Below are positions 38,101 to 50,350 of a stretch of DNA of 64,000 bases, piece by piece. A model generated the notes under the pieces. That model saw only the letters and a program-made list of their open reading frames with translations. It made no database searches and was not told the DNA's origin. This DNA comes from Parietaria judaica (lineage: Eukaryota > Streptophyta > Magnoliopsida > Rosales > Urticaceae). Position 1 is the first letter of the stretch. Each line of letters begins with the position of its first letter. The translations under genes and the position numbers were made by a program. The stretch spans positions 24,523,746 through 24,587,745 of the forward strand of contig OX940872.1 in the NCBI GenBank assembly GCA_954871525.1. Reading direction: 5' to 3'.

Positions 38101-39001
38101 TATTGCAAGATCTTTCCTTTGCTCTCTTTTGATGGAGAACTTGCATGAATATCAGAGCACCAAAGGGTTCGTGCAGAGACGGATGAGGAAGCGTTTGGAA
38201 GGACTCGTTCAGGTGCGTGGCGAAAACCGTGCCAAACCGCTCCCATTTACGCGAGCAGCGATTTTTCAAATCTTGGTCGGATTCGATGTACTTTTTGCAG
38301 GTTCTACGTGCGCCAGAATATTCGGGAGAGAGAGGCGATCAACCGAGAAATCCCCACGGTAATCTCAAACTCATTGTTATTACTTAAGACGAGGTTACCA
38401 AATACGTTATGTTAAGATTAAAAAATGCATTTACAATATGAGGGTATTTTGTGGCGGTAAAATTGGTTTTTGACCGTATTTACCGCTTCAAAAAATAAAA
38501 GTATACATGGCATTAGGCAAAACAGAATGTTAGGCAATCGATACGCGTAAAGGCCTATGCAAATTGTTAAATAAAATATAAAAAATAGACTCAATGCATG
38601 TCCAATTTACAGTATCGGTTTTCTCTCATAAACTGAATACTGCGACCGAATGATTTGTGGATACTTTGTATATTTATTTTTCGTCGTTTGAATTCGATAT
38701 CCAAATATTCAGTATTCGTATATTCGATTTAAAGTCCGTCCGTTCGTCTTGTTTTTTTATTTTTGTATACCGACGGAATGATGAATTTGAGTATGGTTCT
38801 TTTGCAGACCAAATGTCAGCGAATAGGCTCGTTGATTTGTCGAAAGTAGACTCGATCGGACGAGGGTGCGGTGATCTCAGCAAGCGGGTCAAGAGAATTC
38901 GCTTCCGAACTAAATTGATCCGGGGGTTCAGGCGGCTACGGTGGCGTTGTTTGAGAAGGCCGAGCATTCCTTCTTCGATGAGATACACGAAATTGGATTG
39001 A
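32127..39001 (+). CDS. ARPC2: ARP2/3 complex subunit 2 (ARPC2B-like), apparent frameshift in exon 5
   Basis: Ten exons: 32127-32185, 33312-33378, 33920-34109, 35082-35242, 36290-36368, 36801-36933, 37967-38058, 38156-38212, 38301-38358, 38808-39001. Key matches: MACLERSSPALKEIL, IEIDHHLYEFGSVEYHI, VEPPRPQYQLTLRLDF, KLAYHPREPFFVIKQ, CSWSPIPPRELRGE, KGKRLDKTVWNLL, QRRMRKRLEGLV. ARPC2 is a core scaffold subunit of the Arp2/3 actin-nucleating complex and contacts the mother filament. Its arginine-rich C-terminal extension suits the ARPC2B form. Exon 5 is 79 bases where phase needs 78: the frame is right up to IIAIFPMRFRE, then right again one base off from DTDVIIATNFFQ. An extra A near 36330-36332 explains it. 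With that base ignored the product is 362 residues; taken literally, translation goes out of frame. All splice sites look normal. It may be an assembly error or a young pseudogene. Confidence 0.88.
34640..34890. repeat. Degenerate GTCGNCGACG repeat in ARPC2 intron 3
   Basis: The left half has about eight variants of GGCGTCGGCAACGCACTT, GGCGATGTCGGCGACGCACT and similar. The right half has the complementary type (ACGTCACCGACATCATCGA, GTGTCGCCAACACCACC). The tract is therefore a loose foldback of short tandem units. Both strands are open as an artefact of the periodicity (GDV..GDT and SPT..SPT repeats), not as genes. Confidence 0.6.
35303..35951. mobile_element. Solo LTR (649 bp) with 5-bp target duplication, in ARPC2 intron 4
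   Basis: It starts TGTTGGGAGAAAGCG and ends GGGATACCCAACA, a perfect 7-base inverted tip TGTTGGG/CCCAACA. The 5-bp duplication TAGAC occurs at 35298-35302 and 35952-35956. There is no internal domain. The region with GTGAAAAAACCCCC and ACCACGGGACCCGTAGG is typical of plant Copia-type LTRs, though this is a resemblance only. It sits directly after a decayed GGGATAATAGCGGTAGAAGT end of the palindromic element family. Confidence 0.9.
37615..37902. mobile_element. Foldback element in ARPC2 intron 6
   Basis: The arms AGGAAAACTTCATAAAACAA..CTCTCAAGTTTTCAT and ATGAAAACTTGAGAG..AAGTTTTCCT are inverted around a centre near 37755. Outside it, GGGATATTTGCGGCATAAG at about 37382 and TACTTATGCCATAAAATTAA at about 37911 form a second, outer inverted pair. 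The structure may thus be one element inside another. Confidence 0.6.
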
Positions 39002-39231
39002 ATTTTTGCAATTTTGCATAGTTCATGAGAACACAATGTAATATTAATGAATTAAAATGAATCTGAAGCACCAAAAAATTAGTCTTATAATTATAACACC
39101 ACTAAATCATTTTATACGAAGAGGTATTATAAACTGTTAAACTAGTCATTTATTTATATAAATATTTTTGCGTTGAAAAAGCACGAAACGACAGACTAAT
39201 ACGAGTGTCGTTTTACTTTGGAAAAGAAGAA

Positions 39232-40583
39232 GGGATAATAGCGGCAAAAGTGGCTAAAGTTAGGCCAAGTGTGCAAATAAGTAGCCAAACTGATTTAATA
39301 TCGGCATAAGTAGCCAAAGTTTACCAAACCGTGGACAGTACAAATTCCATCCATTTCAAGTCAATGCCGTTTGCCACGTCATTTCCACAAGTGTTGAGCT
39401 TTGGCCACTTATTTGCACACTCGGCCTAACTTTAGCCACTTTTGCCGTTATTATCCCTTATTTTTTTACGTTCCAAAGTATTTTTTAGCGTTTATCTAGA
39501 TTTTTTTTTCTTTTTCTTAAGATTTGACTAAAACTTGATTTCCGAAAGAACTGATTCCGTTTCTTAAATTTAGAACGCTGAATATCACTCTCGATTTTCA
39601 ATACATTAAATTGTGTTATCGGTTTCACATGTAATTTAGGATCATAGTATTTGACATAAAACCTCTATATACTTAATTGTTAGGGACCATTAGATTATTT
39701 TAAAAGAATTGGTACGAAATACCCATTTAGCCACACGTTTTTTTTTAATTACTCATTGTGTGTATTAAAATGTACTATGTATGTTTTAATAAGTTTGTAC
39801 AAAATAAAAATTGCGTTAATAATGTTGGCCTAACATTGTTAGTTAGAGCCGAGACTAAAATCAATACTTTTTTACATTATTTTATTAACATTATTTCATA
39901 AAATTAATAATCTTAATAAAATAATATTACAAAGTCTCGATTTTAGCCTCGACTCTAACTAACAACGTTAGGCCAACATTATTAACGAAATTTTTATTTT
40001 GTACAAACGTATTATAACATACATATTTTAGTTCATTTTAATACACACAATGAGTAATTAAAAAAAAAAACTTGTGGCTAAATGGGTATTTCGTACTTAT
40101 TCCTTTAAAAAATCTAATGGTCCCTAACAATTAAGTATATAGACATTTTATGTCAAATCCTATGATCGTAAATTACATGTGAAACGGATAACACATTTTA
40201 ATGTTTTCAAAATTGAGAGTGATATTCAGCGTTCTAAATTTTAAAAACGGAATCAGTTCTTTCGGAAAAAGTTTTAGTCAAATCTTAAGAAAAAGAAAAA
40301 AAATAACAAAAAATATCTAGATAAACCCTAAAAAATACTTTGGAACGTAAAAAATAAGGGATAATAGCGGCAAAAGTGGCTAAAGTTAGGCTGAGTGTGC
40401 AAATAAGTGGCCAAAGCTCAACACTTGTGGAAATGACGTGGCTAACGGCGTTGACATGAAATGGATGGAATTTGTACTGTCCACGGTTTGGTAAACTTTT
40501 GCTACTTATGCCGATATTAAATCGGTTTGGCCACTTATTTGCACACTTGGCCTAACTTTGGCCACTTTTACCGCTATTATCCC
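39232..40583. mobile_element. 1.35-kb nested palindrome, MULE-type, perfect 9-bp target duplication
   Basis: It begins GGGATAATAGCGGCAAAAGT and ends with ACCGCTATTATCCC. The identical 9-mer AAAGAAGAA flanks both sides (39223-39231 and 40584-40592). Almost the whole length is inverted about a centre near 39905. In addition each arm's outer ~225 bases (39232-39456 and about 40358-40583) is itself a foldback with the same GGGATAATAGCGG / CCGTTATTATCCC ends, so the terminal motif occurs four times. No coding capacity. It lies 230 bp past the ARPC2 stop and 400 bp before the next start. Confidence 0.92.
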
Positions 40584-40842
40584 AAAGAAGAATGATCCAA
40601 ATCCTATGCCGATATTTTTCAAAAAGTAAAATATAGTATATAATATTACGGCAAAATAACGGCACAAATACTTAAGTTATACACCATATACATTGAGAAA
40701 CTACACCAAATAATATCAAAGGGTACACATGTTTAAATACTTTCATTATTCAAATATCCGAAAGCCCTCGCTGATCTAAATCGCCTCTCTTCAAATTTGG
40801 GTGACTCGCGTTTATTTCACGCCCAAATCTCATTACATATAT

Positions 40843-40844
<2 letters not shown>

Positions 40845-40881
<37 letters not shown>
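40845..40881. repeat. (AT)n microsatellite upstream of the HIT4-like gene
   Basis: A TATATA run followed by CT repeats at 40887-40899 and 40955-40970, 15-140 bases before the start codon. The AT run could serve as, or obscure, the TATA region. Confidence 0.8.
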
Positions 40882-40886
<5 letters not shown>

Positions 40887-40984
40887 CTCTCTCTCTCTGA
40901 AGACTATCAAATTTCGAAAAATTGGGATCCACTGGTTTGGCGCTAGAAACCCTACCTCTCTCTCTCTCTGAACCAGACGCAGCG

Positions 40985-43900
40985 ATGAAGAAGGGTGCGA
41001 AGAGGAAGGCGAGCCAGAAGCCGGAGGCCGACCCTGCCAAGAAGGAGACCAAGCCTCGCGTCAAGGTCGCCAAGGTCGCCAAGCCCGAGCCCGAGCCCGA
41101 GTACTTCGAAGATCAGCGCAACTTGGTATGCTCTTTCTCCTCGCTTTCATCATCGAATCGCCGTCAAATGTGGCCGGGATTGTAAGCGTTTGGTCAACAT
41201 TCAGCTGTGTCTGGAGCTCGGTTAGATCTTCTCTTTGATTTCTGAGCTGCGAATCGCAGTGTTGCGATTTTCGGTTTCGAAGAAGACGAGAGCTGCTCGG
41301 TCGCATTTTGAGCTTTTGTTTGGCTACAGTGAAGTTTGTAGTTTGTTTTTGGTTCTTGAGCTGTGAAATTTTGTGCGTTGTGTAGCTATATATGTATTGA
41401 ATCGATATGGCTGATGATATTGACTACTGGTTTATTTGCTTAGTAAATTGTTAGCAAAGAAATGTTGCGATTTTGTTTGATTTTCGAATTTGAATGCGCT
41501 GATTTCTGTACAAGCTGTTGCGTGGAATTGTGTTTAACTAGGGCTCGGGACTGTAGTCGTCGTACTCGTAGCAAGTTGCATATAGTGAGAGAGGGTTGTT
41601 CGGAATCCCGAGTGTCCACATATTCAAAACGTGGTCGTTTGATATGGTTCTCGTGAATATGTTAATGATTTTCTTATTGAATCGATATGGCTAATGATAT
41701 GATATTGACTATTTGTTAATTTGCTTAGTAAATTGTTAGCAAAGAAATGTTGCGATTTTGTTTGATTTTTGAATTTGAATGCGCTGATTTCTGTACAAGC
41801 TGTTCCGTGGAATTGTGTTTAACCAGGGCTCGGGATTGTAGTCGTCGTAGCAAGTTGCATATAGTGAGAGAGGGTTGTTCGAAATCCCGAGTGTCTACAT
41901 ATTCAAAACGTGGTCGTTTGTTATGGTTCTCGTGAATATGTTAATGATTTTCTTATGAATCTATGACCCTTGTTGGTGTAGGAGGACCTGTGGAAAGTTA
42001 TATTCCCGGTGGGAACAGAGGTTTGTGTATAAATTGTAACCCGTCTTCTTTATAGGACGTTGATGTGTGCTTGTCCTAATATGACAATGGTTTGAATGGC
42101 AGTGGGATCAATTTGAATTGCTCTACCAGTTCAAGTGGGATTTTTCTAATTTAGAGGTAAGCAAGAATTCGCGTCTATTTTTCTGGTATTAAAAAAGTTA
42201 TAACAGTGCATAGAGTGTTGAAGAGCTTGTTTGTATTGTTGATCTCAGAATGCATTTGAAGAAGGCGGGAAGCTACACGGGAAAAAAGTGTATTTATTCG
42301 GCAGCAGTGAGCGTAAGTGGCTTTGAAACTCTCTCTTTTTCTCTCTGCATAAAGTAATAGCACAAGACATTCTCTTATGTTATCATTATACCTTTTTAAT
42401 TTATTTAAGAACCATGATACGTCGTTTTCTAATTTATACACGATATTGTTTCCTGCAGCGCAATTGGTTCCCGTCGATGGAGAGAATAAAATTATCTGCA
42501 TTCCGGTTGTCGTGGCTGTAAGTTACTTTCCAGAATATAATGCTAAAACATCAAATTGGTCAAATATTGTTGGAGAGATATAGAAGGATCTGTAGAGAAA
42601 AAGAAATGAGAAGTAGTGAAGTAATTTGCTACTTTCAAGTTCAACACATGTTTATGTTTAGTGAAGCATTTAATAAAGTAAAGTATAGAACATCCTCTTA
42701 AAAGTATTATTTATATATATATTGTATATTGTACAGTATGGTTGCATGGTTCTAATTCGTTTTGGCTTTTAAATTCAAAAGAATTATGGCTAAAATCTTG
42801 CTTGAGTTTGATTTTGGATTTACCGTCTTGCTCTATTGAAACTTCCTTTTACTACCATTTCCTGTTAGATATCAAGAAAATTAGTTGTTAGCATATTCGG
42901 AGAGTTGTTGCAACATTTTGAAAAAATAAAGTTACATGCTAATTTAACTTTGAGTTGTTTTTTGCTTTTGTATAGGTCGTATCTCCTTTCCCGCCTTCTG
43001 ATAAAATTGGGATCAAGTCCGTTCAAAGAGAGGTAGAAGAAATCATTCCCATGAAACAAATGAAAATGGATTGGGTTCCGTATATTCCCTTGGAAAATAG
43101 GTATTTAAGTTGGTGTTTTTGGACTTCCTCTTAAGGAATTCGTAACTTGTGTTTTTCTTTACGTGGTTATGTTTATTTCCAGAGAGAGTCAGATTGACAA
43201 AGTCAAATCTCAAATATATATCTTGAGCTGCACCCAAAGAAGGTAAGTTTGTTAGTCTTCGGACATAATATGTATCGGGTTCTGCTTTTTTATATCGATG
43301 TATATAATGACTAGATGGAAACTTCTTCTCTTGTAACTGGAAATGGATAGTATATAACTATATATGCATCTTAAGTTTAAATTTAATTAAATAAGCCTTG
43401 TTTGTTAATGTTGTTCCAGGGCTGCTTTGAAACACTTGAAGCTAGACCGTGCAAAGAAATTTGAATACTGCTTGCCATGTAAGTTTCTGAAACTTTTCTC
43501 GCCTCTAGCTACTTATAGTTTGCCATCGGCCGTAGAAATATTTGGGTTAGGTGTAGATCAGTGTAAATAGTTAATTATAGTTCTTCTACATAACATTTTT
43601 TTTAATATGCTAACAGATTTCTACCAGCCCTTTAAAGAAGACGAGCTTGAGCAGAGCACTGAGGTTTCGATACTTTATCCTGTGGAACCAAAACCGGTAA
43701 GTTTTTGCTTCTAAATTACAAAATTTGAAGCCACAGCTCTTAAAGTTCAGTCATGAAGGGACACAATAGTAAATTCAACTTTCATTTCTCGAATTTGATT
43801 GATCCTGTTCTTTTGTTGTGACTGTAAATCTGGTAACTGAGAAAATGGTGGTGCATTTGTACAAAAATACCCTTTTAACACGTGCCTTCTTCATTGATTC

Positions 43901-44617
43901 TTCTTTTGCTCTCTCGATGTAGGTCTTCTGCGAATTTGATTGGGAGTTGGATGAAGTTGAGGTACATAATTTTCTCTAGTTTCAGAAATCATTTGAGTTA
44001 TTAAATATTCACTTAAGCATATATGTTACATAAGCATGTGAAATGACGGTTCTGAATTATACATTTTCTCACTAGGAATTCACCGACAAGCTGATCGAAG
44101 AGCAAGAACTGTCCGAAGATCAGAAAGAACCATTCCAAGTAAGGATGATGAAGATCCACAAAATTTATTATTCTTATTTTCCGTACATTATTCTTTATTT
44201 ATATCCTTCTTTCTCTCCCTACATAGGAGTTTGTCAAGGAGAAAGTCCGCGAAGCAAAAAAGGCTAATCGAGAGGTATTTTAATAACATTTTAATATGCT
44301 GTTTCTTTTTTTACTTTTACGCTTATCTTATCAGAAATATATAATCTTATGTCAGGCGAGGCAAGCGCGGAAAAAAGCTGTGGAAGAAATGAGTGAAGAA
44401 GCTAAAACCGCTTTTGAAAACATGAGATTCTACAAATTCTACCCTGTCAAAACTGCTGATACTCCGGACATATCGGGCGTCAAGGTATCTGTATAATTAC
44501 TCGATTCGGTTTAATATCCCGACAATACATCATGTTATTCTAATATCTTTTTTTTTGGGTATGTTGCAGTCTTTATTTATTAATAGGTATTATGGGAAGG
44601 CACACGAAATTCTGTGA
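40985..44617 (+). CDS. HIT4: HEAT INTOLERANT 4 (HIT4)-like chromatin protein
   Basis: Fourteen exons (40985-41125, 41982-42020, 42103-42156, 42249-42312, 42459-42517, 42976-43100, 43183-43242, 43420-43478, 43617-43696, 43923-43961, 44076-44138, 44227-44274, 44356-44484, 44570-44617) give 335 residues. The basic N-terminus (MKKGAKRKASQK) resembles a nuclear-localisation signal. Conserved blocks follow: EDLWK.IFPVGTEWDQ, GGKLHGKKVYLFG, SPFPPSDKIGI, EEIIPMKQMKMDWVPYIP, EYCLPYFYQPFKEDELEQST, EFVKEKVREAKKANRE, MRFYKFYPV, INRYYGKAHEIL. These match my memory of Arabidopsis HIT4 (At5g10010) and its paralogue. HIT4 is reported to act in heat-induced chromatin decondensation and transcriptional reactivation at chromocentres. 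No catalytic motif is visible. A C-terminal coiled-coil-like KE-rich helix lies at about 265-305. All exon phases agree. Confidence 0.82.
41396..41957. repeat. Tandem duplication (2 x ~280 bp) in intron 1 of the HIT4-like gene
   Basis: The segment starting ATTGAATCGATATGGCT at 41396 is repeated directly at 41676 with few substitutions. One 6-base gap is seen (ACTCGT present in copy 1, absent in copy 2). Both copies contain the word TTAGCAAAGAAATGTTGCGA. They read open in the same frame only because they are recent copies, and the reading frame does not join to the gene. Confidence 0.9.
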
Positions 44618-46997
44618 TTGGCTCCCTTCGTCGCAGTAAGTTCAGTTTAGTCTGAACTACAGCACGTGGCTCTCGAATTTCTCGCGAGTCGCCGTTTGGG
44701 ACGCACCTCCGGTGTCCCGGGCTCAGATTTTGGTTCTCCGCTTTCCGATCTGTAAACTTGTCCTTAAAGGTATTAAGTAGTAAGTACCGAAGGAAAATTA
44801 GTTGTTTCTAATTCGACTATTATTAGAGAAATTGTAAAGTACTTCTTTGCGGCCTTTCTGGATTAAAAATAACTTTAAATTCATTTTAATTTATAATTTG
44901 AGAAGTATTGGCATCGAAAATACTTGAATTATTGCCGTTGATGTATTTTTATACATTTTATTTTTGTTGGCACCGGTTACATCTCTCTACCAAAAATTTC
45001 AACAAAATTCTCCACCCAACCCAACAAATGGTTTGATGATCACATCTTCATATATTTTTTTACCAATGGATTTCCAAAGATTTTAAAAATTTGCAAATAT
45101 TTTGCTTCAAATTTTAATTTTTCAATTCTCTCAGTTTTTTTTTTCTTTCAAATGTAATAAATTCTCTACGTGCCAACACCCATAGTCAATTTTCAGGATT
45201 TCTATATATATATACATCATTTCTAAAATATAAACTTTTAATATGCACGAGATTATCTCATGAGCAAATTCTTGAGAATGCGTATCATATGAATAAATTT
45301 AAAAGCAAGAATTCAAACATTTTATTTGTAGACTCTTGGAGATTGTTGAGTGCAGAAGTCAAAGACATTAACACACATAATGTGTTACTTAACGAAAGAC
45401 ATTAACAGACTCAAAATTAAGTACTCGCGTGAAGATAATTTTTTTACATTCTGAATTTGTGCTGCAAAAAAGAGAGTATAAACCATAATTTTGATTACAT
45501 TTAAGTAATTTTGCTATAAATATCCTTTTAAGTATAACGAAAGGATTTTTTTTACCTACCGAATACTTAACGTGTCAAAAATTATCGCAATGAGAAATTT
45601 TTTCCAATATTTATGCCTTGTATCAATAAAGAATACCACGCCTTGAAATATTAACCTTTCTTACATGACAACTTGAAGTGTAAACTCGTTCAAACACTCC
45701 GGATACGAGTCATATTAATTTGGGTTACAAGTGTGCTATTGTCAATTGTGCTGACCACCTCTTTTGGCGTAACTGGTTATTTCTTATTTCGGAAGGGGCC
45801 AAATTGGTTATTAGCCAGTAAAAATTGTAATGTTCCGGCTGGATACACTACCGGTAATAGGATTACCCCTCGTAAAGTTATTGCACTACCATATGTATGC
45901 ATTAGGAAAGAATAACGCGAAACATGCTAAGTTCCGCTGGGCTGACCGACGCCCCTAATACGAGTCACATCGCAATATGCCGATATGACTCGAACTAAAC
46001 AGGACATAGAAGCAAGATTTAGAAACTCAATGATATCACTCTTATGTTGTGCTTGATTTCTTGATGAGTACATTTTGAATTTTAAAGTCTCAATGTATAA
46101 TTCTAATTTTGTGCAAATAATCAATACCAACTACATTTCTTTTAAACAAATTTGTTTTATTTTGCGTTCAAGATATTACCAAATATGTTATTTGAGTAAA
46201 TATTATATTAAAGTTTAAACTTCCATGTTTTTTTTTAATAAAGGGATTATTTAAGCTCAATTTCGATAATATGTTCAAATGCTTAGACTATTTTATCTAC
46301 GTAGTCCAGCTTAAGGGTATAATGAAATTTAACTATTTGCTACGGTAGTTAAATAATTTAACTTATCTAGCTTGTAAACCCTACAAAATAAATAATTTAA
46401 TGAAATTCACTTTCTTCTCCGCTTCTATTTACATAAATTGATCAGACAAAAATTCGAAAGTACTAAGAATATTACATATAAAAAAAATAATAAACTGTTC
46501 AACTGTACGTGACAACTTCCCTTTGGTGCCTCTTTCTTAATCAACATGGTTGTCTGTGAGCAGTAAGTAAATATGGTCAAAATTGGATTTCCGATTCTAA
46601 TTTTTCTCATTTGTTGAAAAAAAAAAGAATTTTGATTTCAAAAGATATATTATGAACATTGGGGTAGCTAGACTTTAATTTTAGCGGGAGCACAATGTAA
46701 GTTTTTGCTCCGATATAAAAACGACAATCACACAAGAATATTGAAGTAACGCCTCAGCAAAAAACATAACTAATATTGAAGGCGTTTCTCTCATATCTGT
46801 CGAAGTACTCAAATGATTGCTAATATATTTTTTTTCACTTTTGGACCGATCAGATTTGTCGGAAATGGAACCCGGCACATTTTAAAAATATTTTAACTAC
46901 TGTATATGCCTATAATATATTTAGGGGATGGAGATATACAGGCATTTTTTACTTTGACAATTGGCTATGGGTGAGGCATTGAAACGAACGTTAGAAA
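44618..46997. other. Spacer, no gene recognised
   Basis: This stretch covers the 3' end of the HIT4-like gene and AT-rich sequence. Bases 45673-45915 are open on the plus strand and have near-balanced composition. The product (a hydrophobic run, then a GPNWLLAS word) was not recognised and has no supporting splice signals, so it is not called a gene. Confidence 0.45.
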
Positions 46998-47049
46998 GTC
47001 CCACATGGATAGCGAGTGAGTAGAAGAGGAGGAGAGTTGTGTATAAATA
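46998..47049 (+). promoter_or_regulatory. Plant snRNA promoter: USE plus TATA
   Basis: GTCCCACATGG at 46998-47008 matches the plant snRNA upstream sequence element RTCCCACATCG except for one base. TATAAATA follows at 47042-47049, with 33 bases between. In plant snRNA genes a gap of about 33 bases specifies RNA polymerase II, and about 23 specifies polymerase III. So this reads as a Pol II snRNA promoter, which fits the U5-like sequence just downstream. Confidence 0.8.
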
Positions 47050-47077
47050 CATGAGTTGTTGCCTGCAGAATTCACGC

Positions 47078-47187
47078 AGCCACGCGGTGAGCACATAGCG
47101 AACTATTCTTTCGCCTTTAATACCGTGTGCGCGCCGCAATTAGTGGCATACGCCTATTTTTGGAGGTGTTCTCACAAGAAAAGCTCC
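47078..47187 (+). ncRNA. U5 snRNA-like gene, loop I apparently damaged
   Basis: About 29 bases after the TATA element begins AGCCACGCGG. A 12-bp stem with one mismatch (47084-47095 with 47126-47137) matches U5 stem I. It encloses TTCTTTCGCCTTT, the U5 loop-I lead, and then CCGTGTG. Compared with the remembered universal U5 loop (GCCTTTTACTAAAGA), about nine bases including the 3' side of the loop stem are missing. An Sm site ATTTTTGG lies at 47156-47163, followed by a 3' hairpin with GGAG/CTCC base (47162-47187). CA-N5-AGTCTCGA at 47190-47206 resembles the plant snRNA 3' box. It may be a variant, or a recent pseudogene with intact signals. Confidence 0.72.
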
Positions 47188-47206
47188 TACATTTCTAGTC
47201 TCGATT

Positions 47207-48469
47207 TTTCAACTTTGCAATTAATACTACACTGTCCGCGGCGAAAGTAAATTATTTTAAGAGCTTTGGTAAAAAGAAAACATTAGTGATTAAAAGTCAA
47301 AACCTTCAAAGGTATTTCTGTTGTAAATCTGCCTTTTCCTGTGTGGTAAAAATATCAGTTAAACTTTCGACAAAAATGCGCGCGTGTGGCGGTGGTGCAT
47401 TTATGTGAGTCATCTCCGTTCCACAAAAGTGGGTGACTCGGGCCCTAGTACCAATTTTTTTTGGTATTTAAACCATTCCAAACTCTTGTAATCTAGCAAA
47501 ATTGAGACTCTTTGGTATTCAACTAATATTATACACTTCACCTACATATTCACTTCACCTAATAAATTAACTTAATATTATACACTTCAAGGTTTCAACT
47601 AATAAAGTGACTTAATAGTATTATACATGAACTGTACATATTTAAGTTACAAACGTGTTTTATTGTATACAATTATGTCTTGTATTTATTAAATATGTAG
47701 TTTTGAACCTATATAATATCTTGCGTAAACACTCAAAAATATTTTTCAGAATATCCGTCGAAAACCCCATTGGCTTGCAGTATGCCCATGAAAAATATGT
47801 GGTATTTTCGGCATGCGGCATGCACTTTTTTTAGATTTGCCCATCGACATGCCCATCGACAAACGATATATCCGTAAAATGAAAAGTGCAAAACAACATC
47901 GGCAAACGGTATTTAAAACCTTCTAAACTAAGTATATTTTTTTTTTTTTACAAAAAAACTACTTTAAAGAGATTTTTTTTTTCTATGGAAATTTAGCTAA
48001 AACGGTGTTAACATGACTATGAGCTTAATTATGAACCACTATTTTATGTTCTTAACTTTAACACTAACGTCATCGTTTTTAAAATCGAAGACGCTTCTTC
48101 TTCCTCGTAACTTTCTTTTATTTATTATGTTTGAATTTTCGTAAAGAAAATTTTGTCCCATTTAAAATTTTCAGGGGATGAACTCGATCTTTTCAGGGAC
48201 GAGTTTGGACCCGCGATTGCCCCCACTCCTCATCAATTGCAAAAGTGAATGACATTTTGGTAAGAAACAAATAGTAAACATCGATAACTTGACGTGATTT
48301 AAAAAAAAAAAAAAAGTTATGTTACCATAAAAAAATTTAAATACTAAGTAGTAACTACTAATATAAAAGTGTTTAACGTCATTTTATTCATCTTAATATA
48401 CTCTTCATCGAGTCGAAAAACGACATGTCGTTTATATACTGAGTTTAAGATCGATCTTTTGGTACGCGA
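47207..48469. other. Spacer between the U5-like gene and RPL14
   Basis: AT-rich, no gene found. At 47500-47650 there are short repeats of TTATACACTTCA and CTAATAAA-type words. At 47830-47928 lies an inverted copy of the 6205-6305 repeat. Confidence 0.5.
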
Positions 48470-48507
48470 AAACCCTACCTCCATTTCTCAGCCTTTGGAA
48501 ACCCTAA
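48470..48507 (+). promoter_or_regulatory. Two telo-box motifs in RPL14 leader
   Basis: AAACCCTA occurs at 48470-48477 and AAACCCTAA at 48499-48507, just before the start codon. Telo-boxes are frequent near the 5' ends of plant ribosomal-protein genes and are linked with expression in dividing cells. A TTATATA word at 48431-48437 may be the TATA box. Confidence 0.7.
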
Positions 48508-48550
48508 CCCCTCTCCTCTCGCCGTCCCGAGCTTCCCTCTGCACCCAACA

Positions 48551-50350
<1,800 letters not shown>

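Noticed and set aside
41462..41935. Two similar ~63-codon open frames
   Set aside because: They are the two copies of an intronic tandem duplication, not a gene pair.
45673..45915. 80-codon plus-strand frame with a hydrophobic segment
   Set aside because: I compared it with small plastid and mitochondrial membrane proteins from memory and none matched; there is no promoter or exon context.
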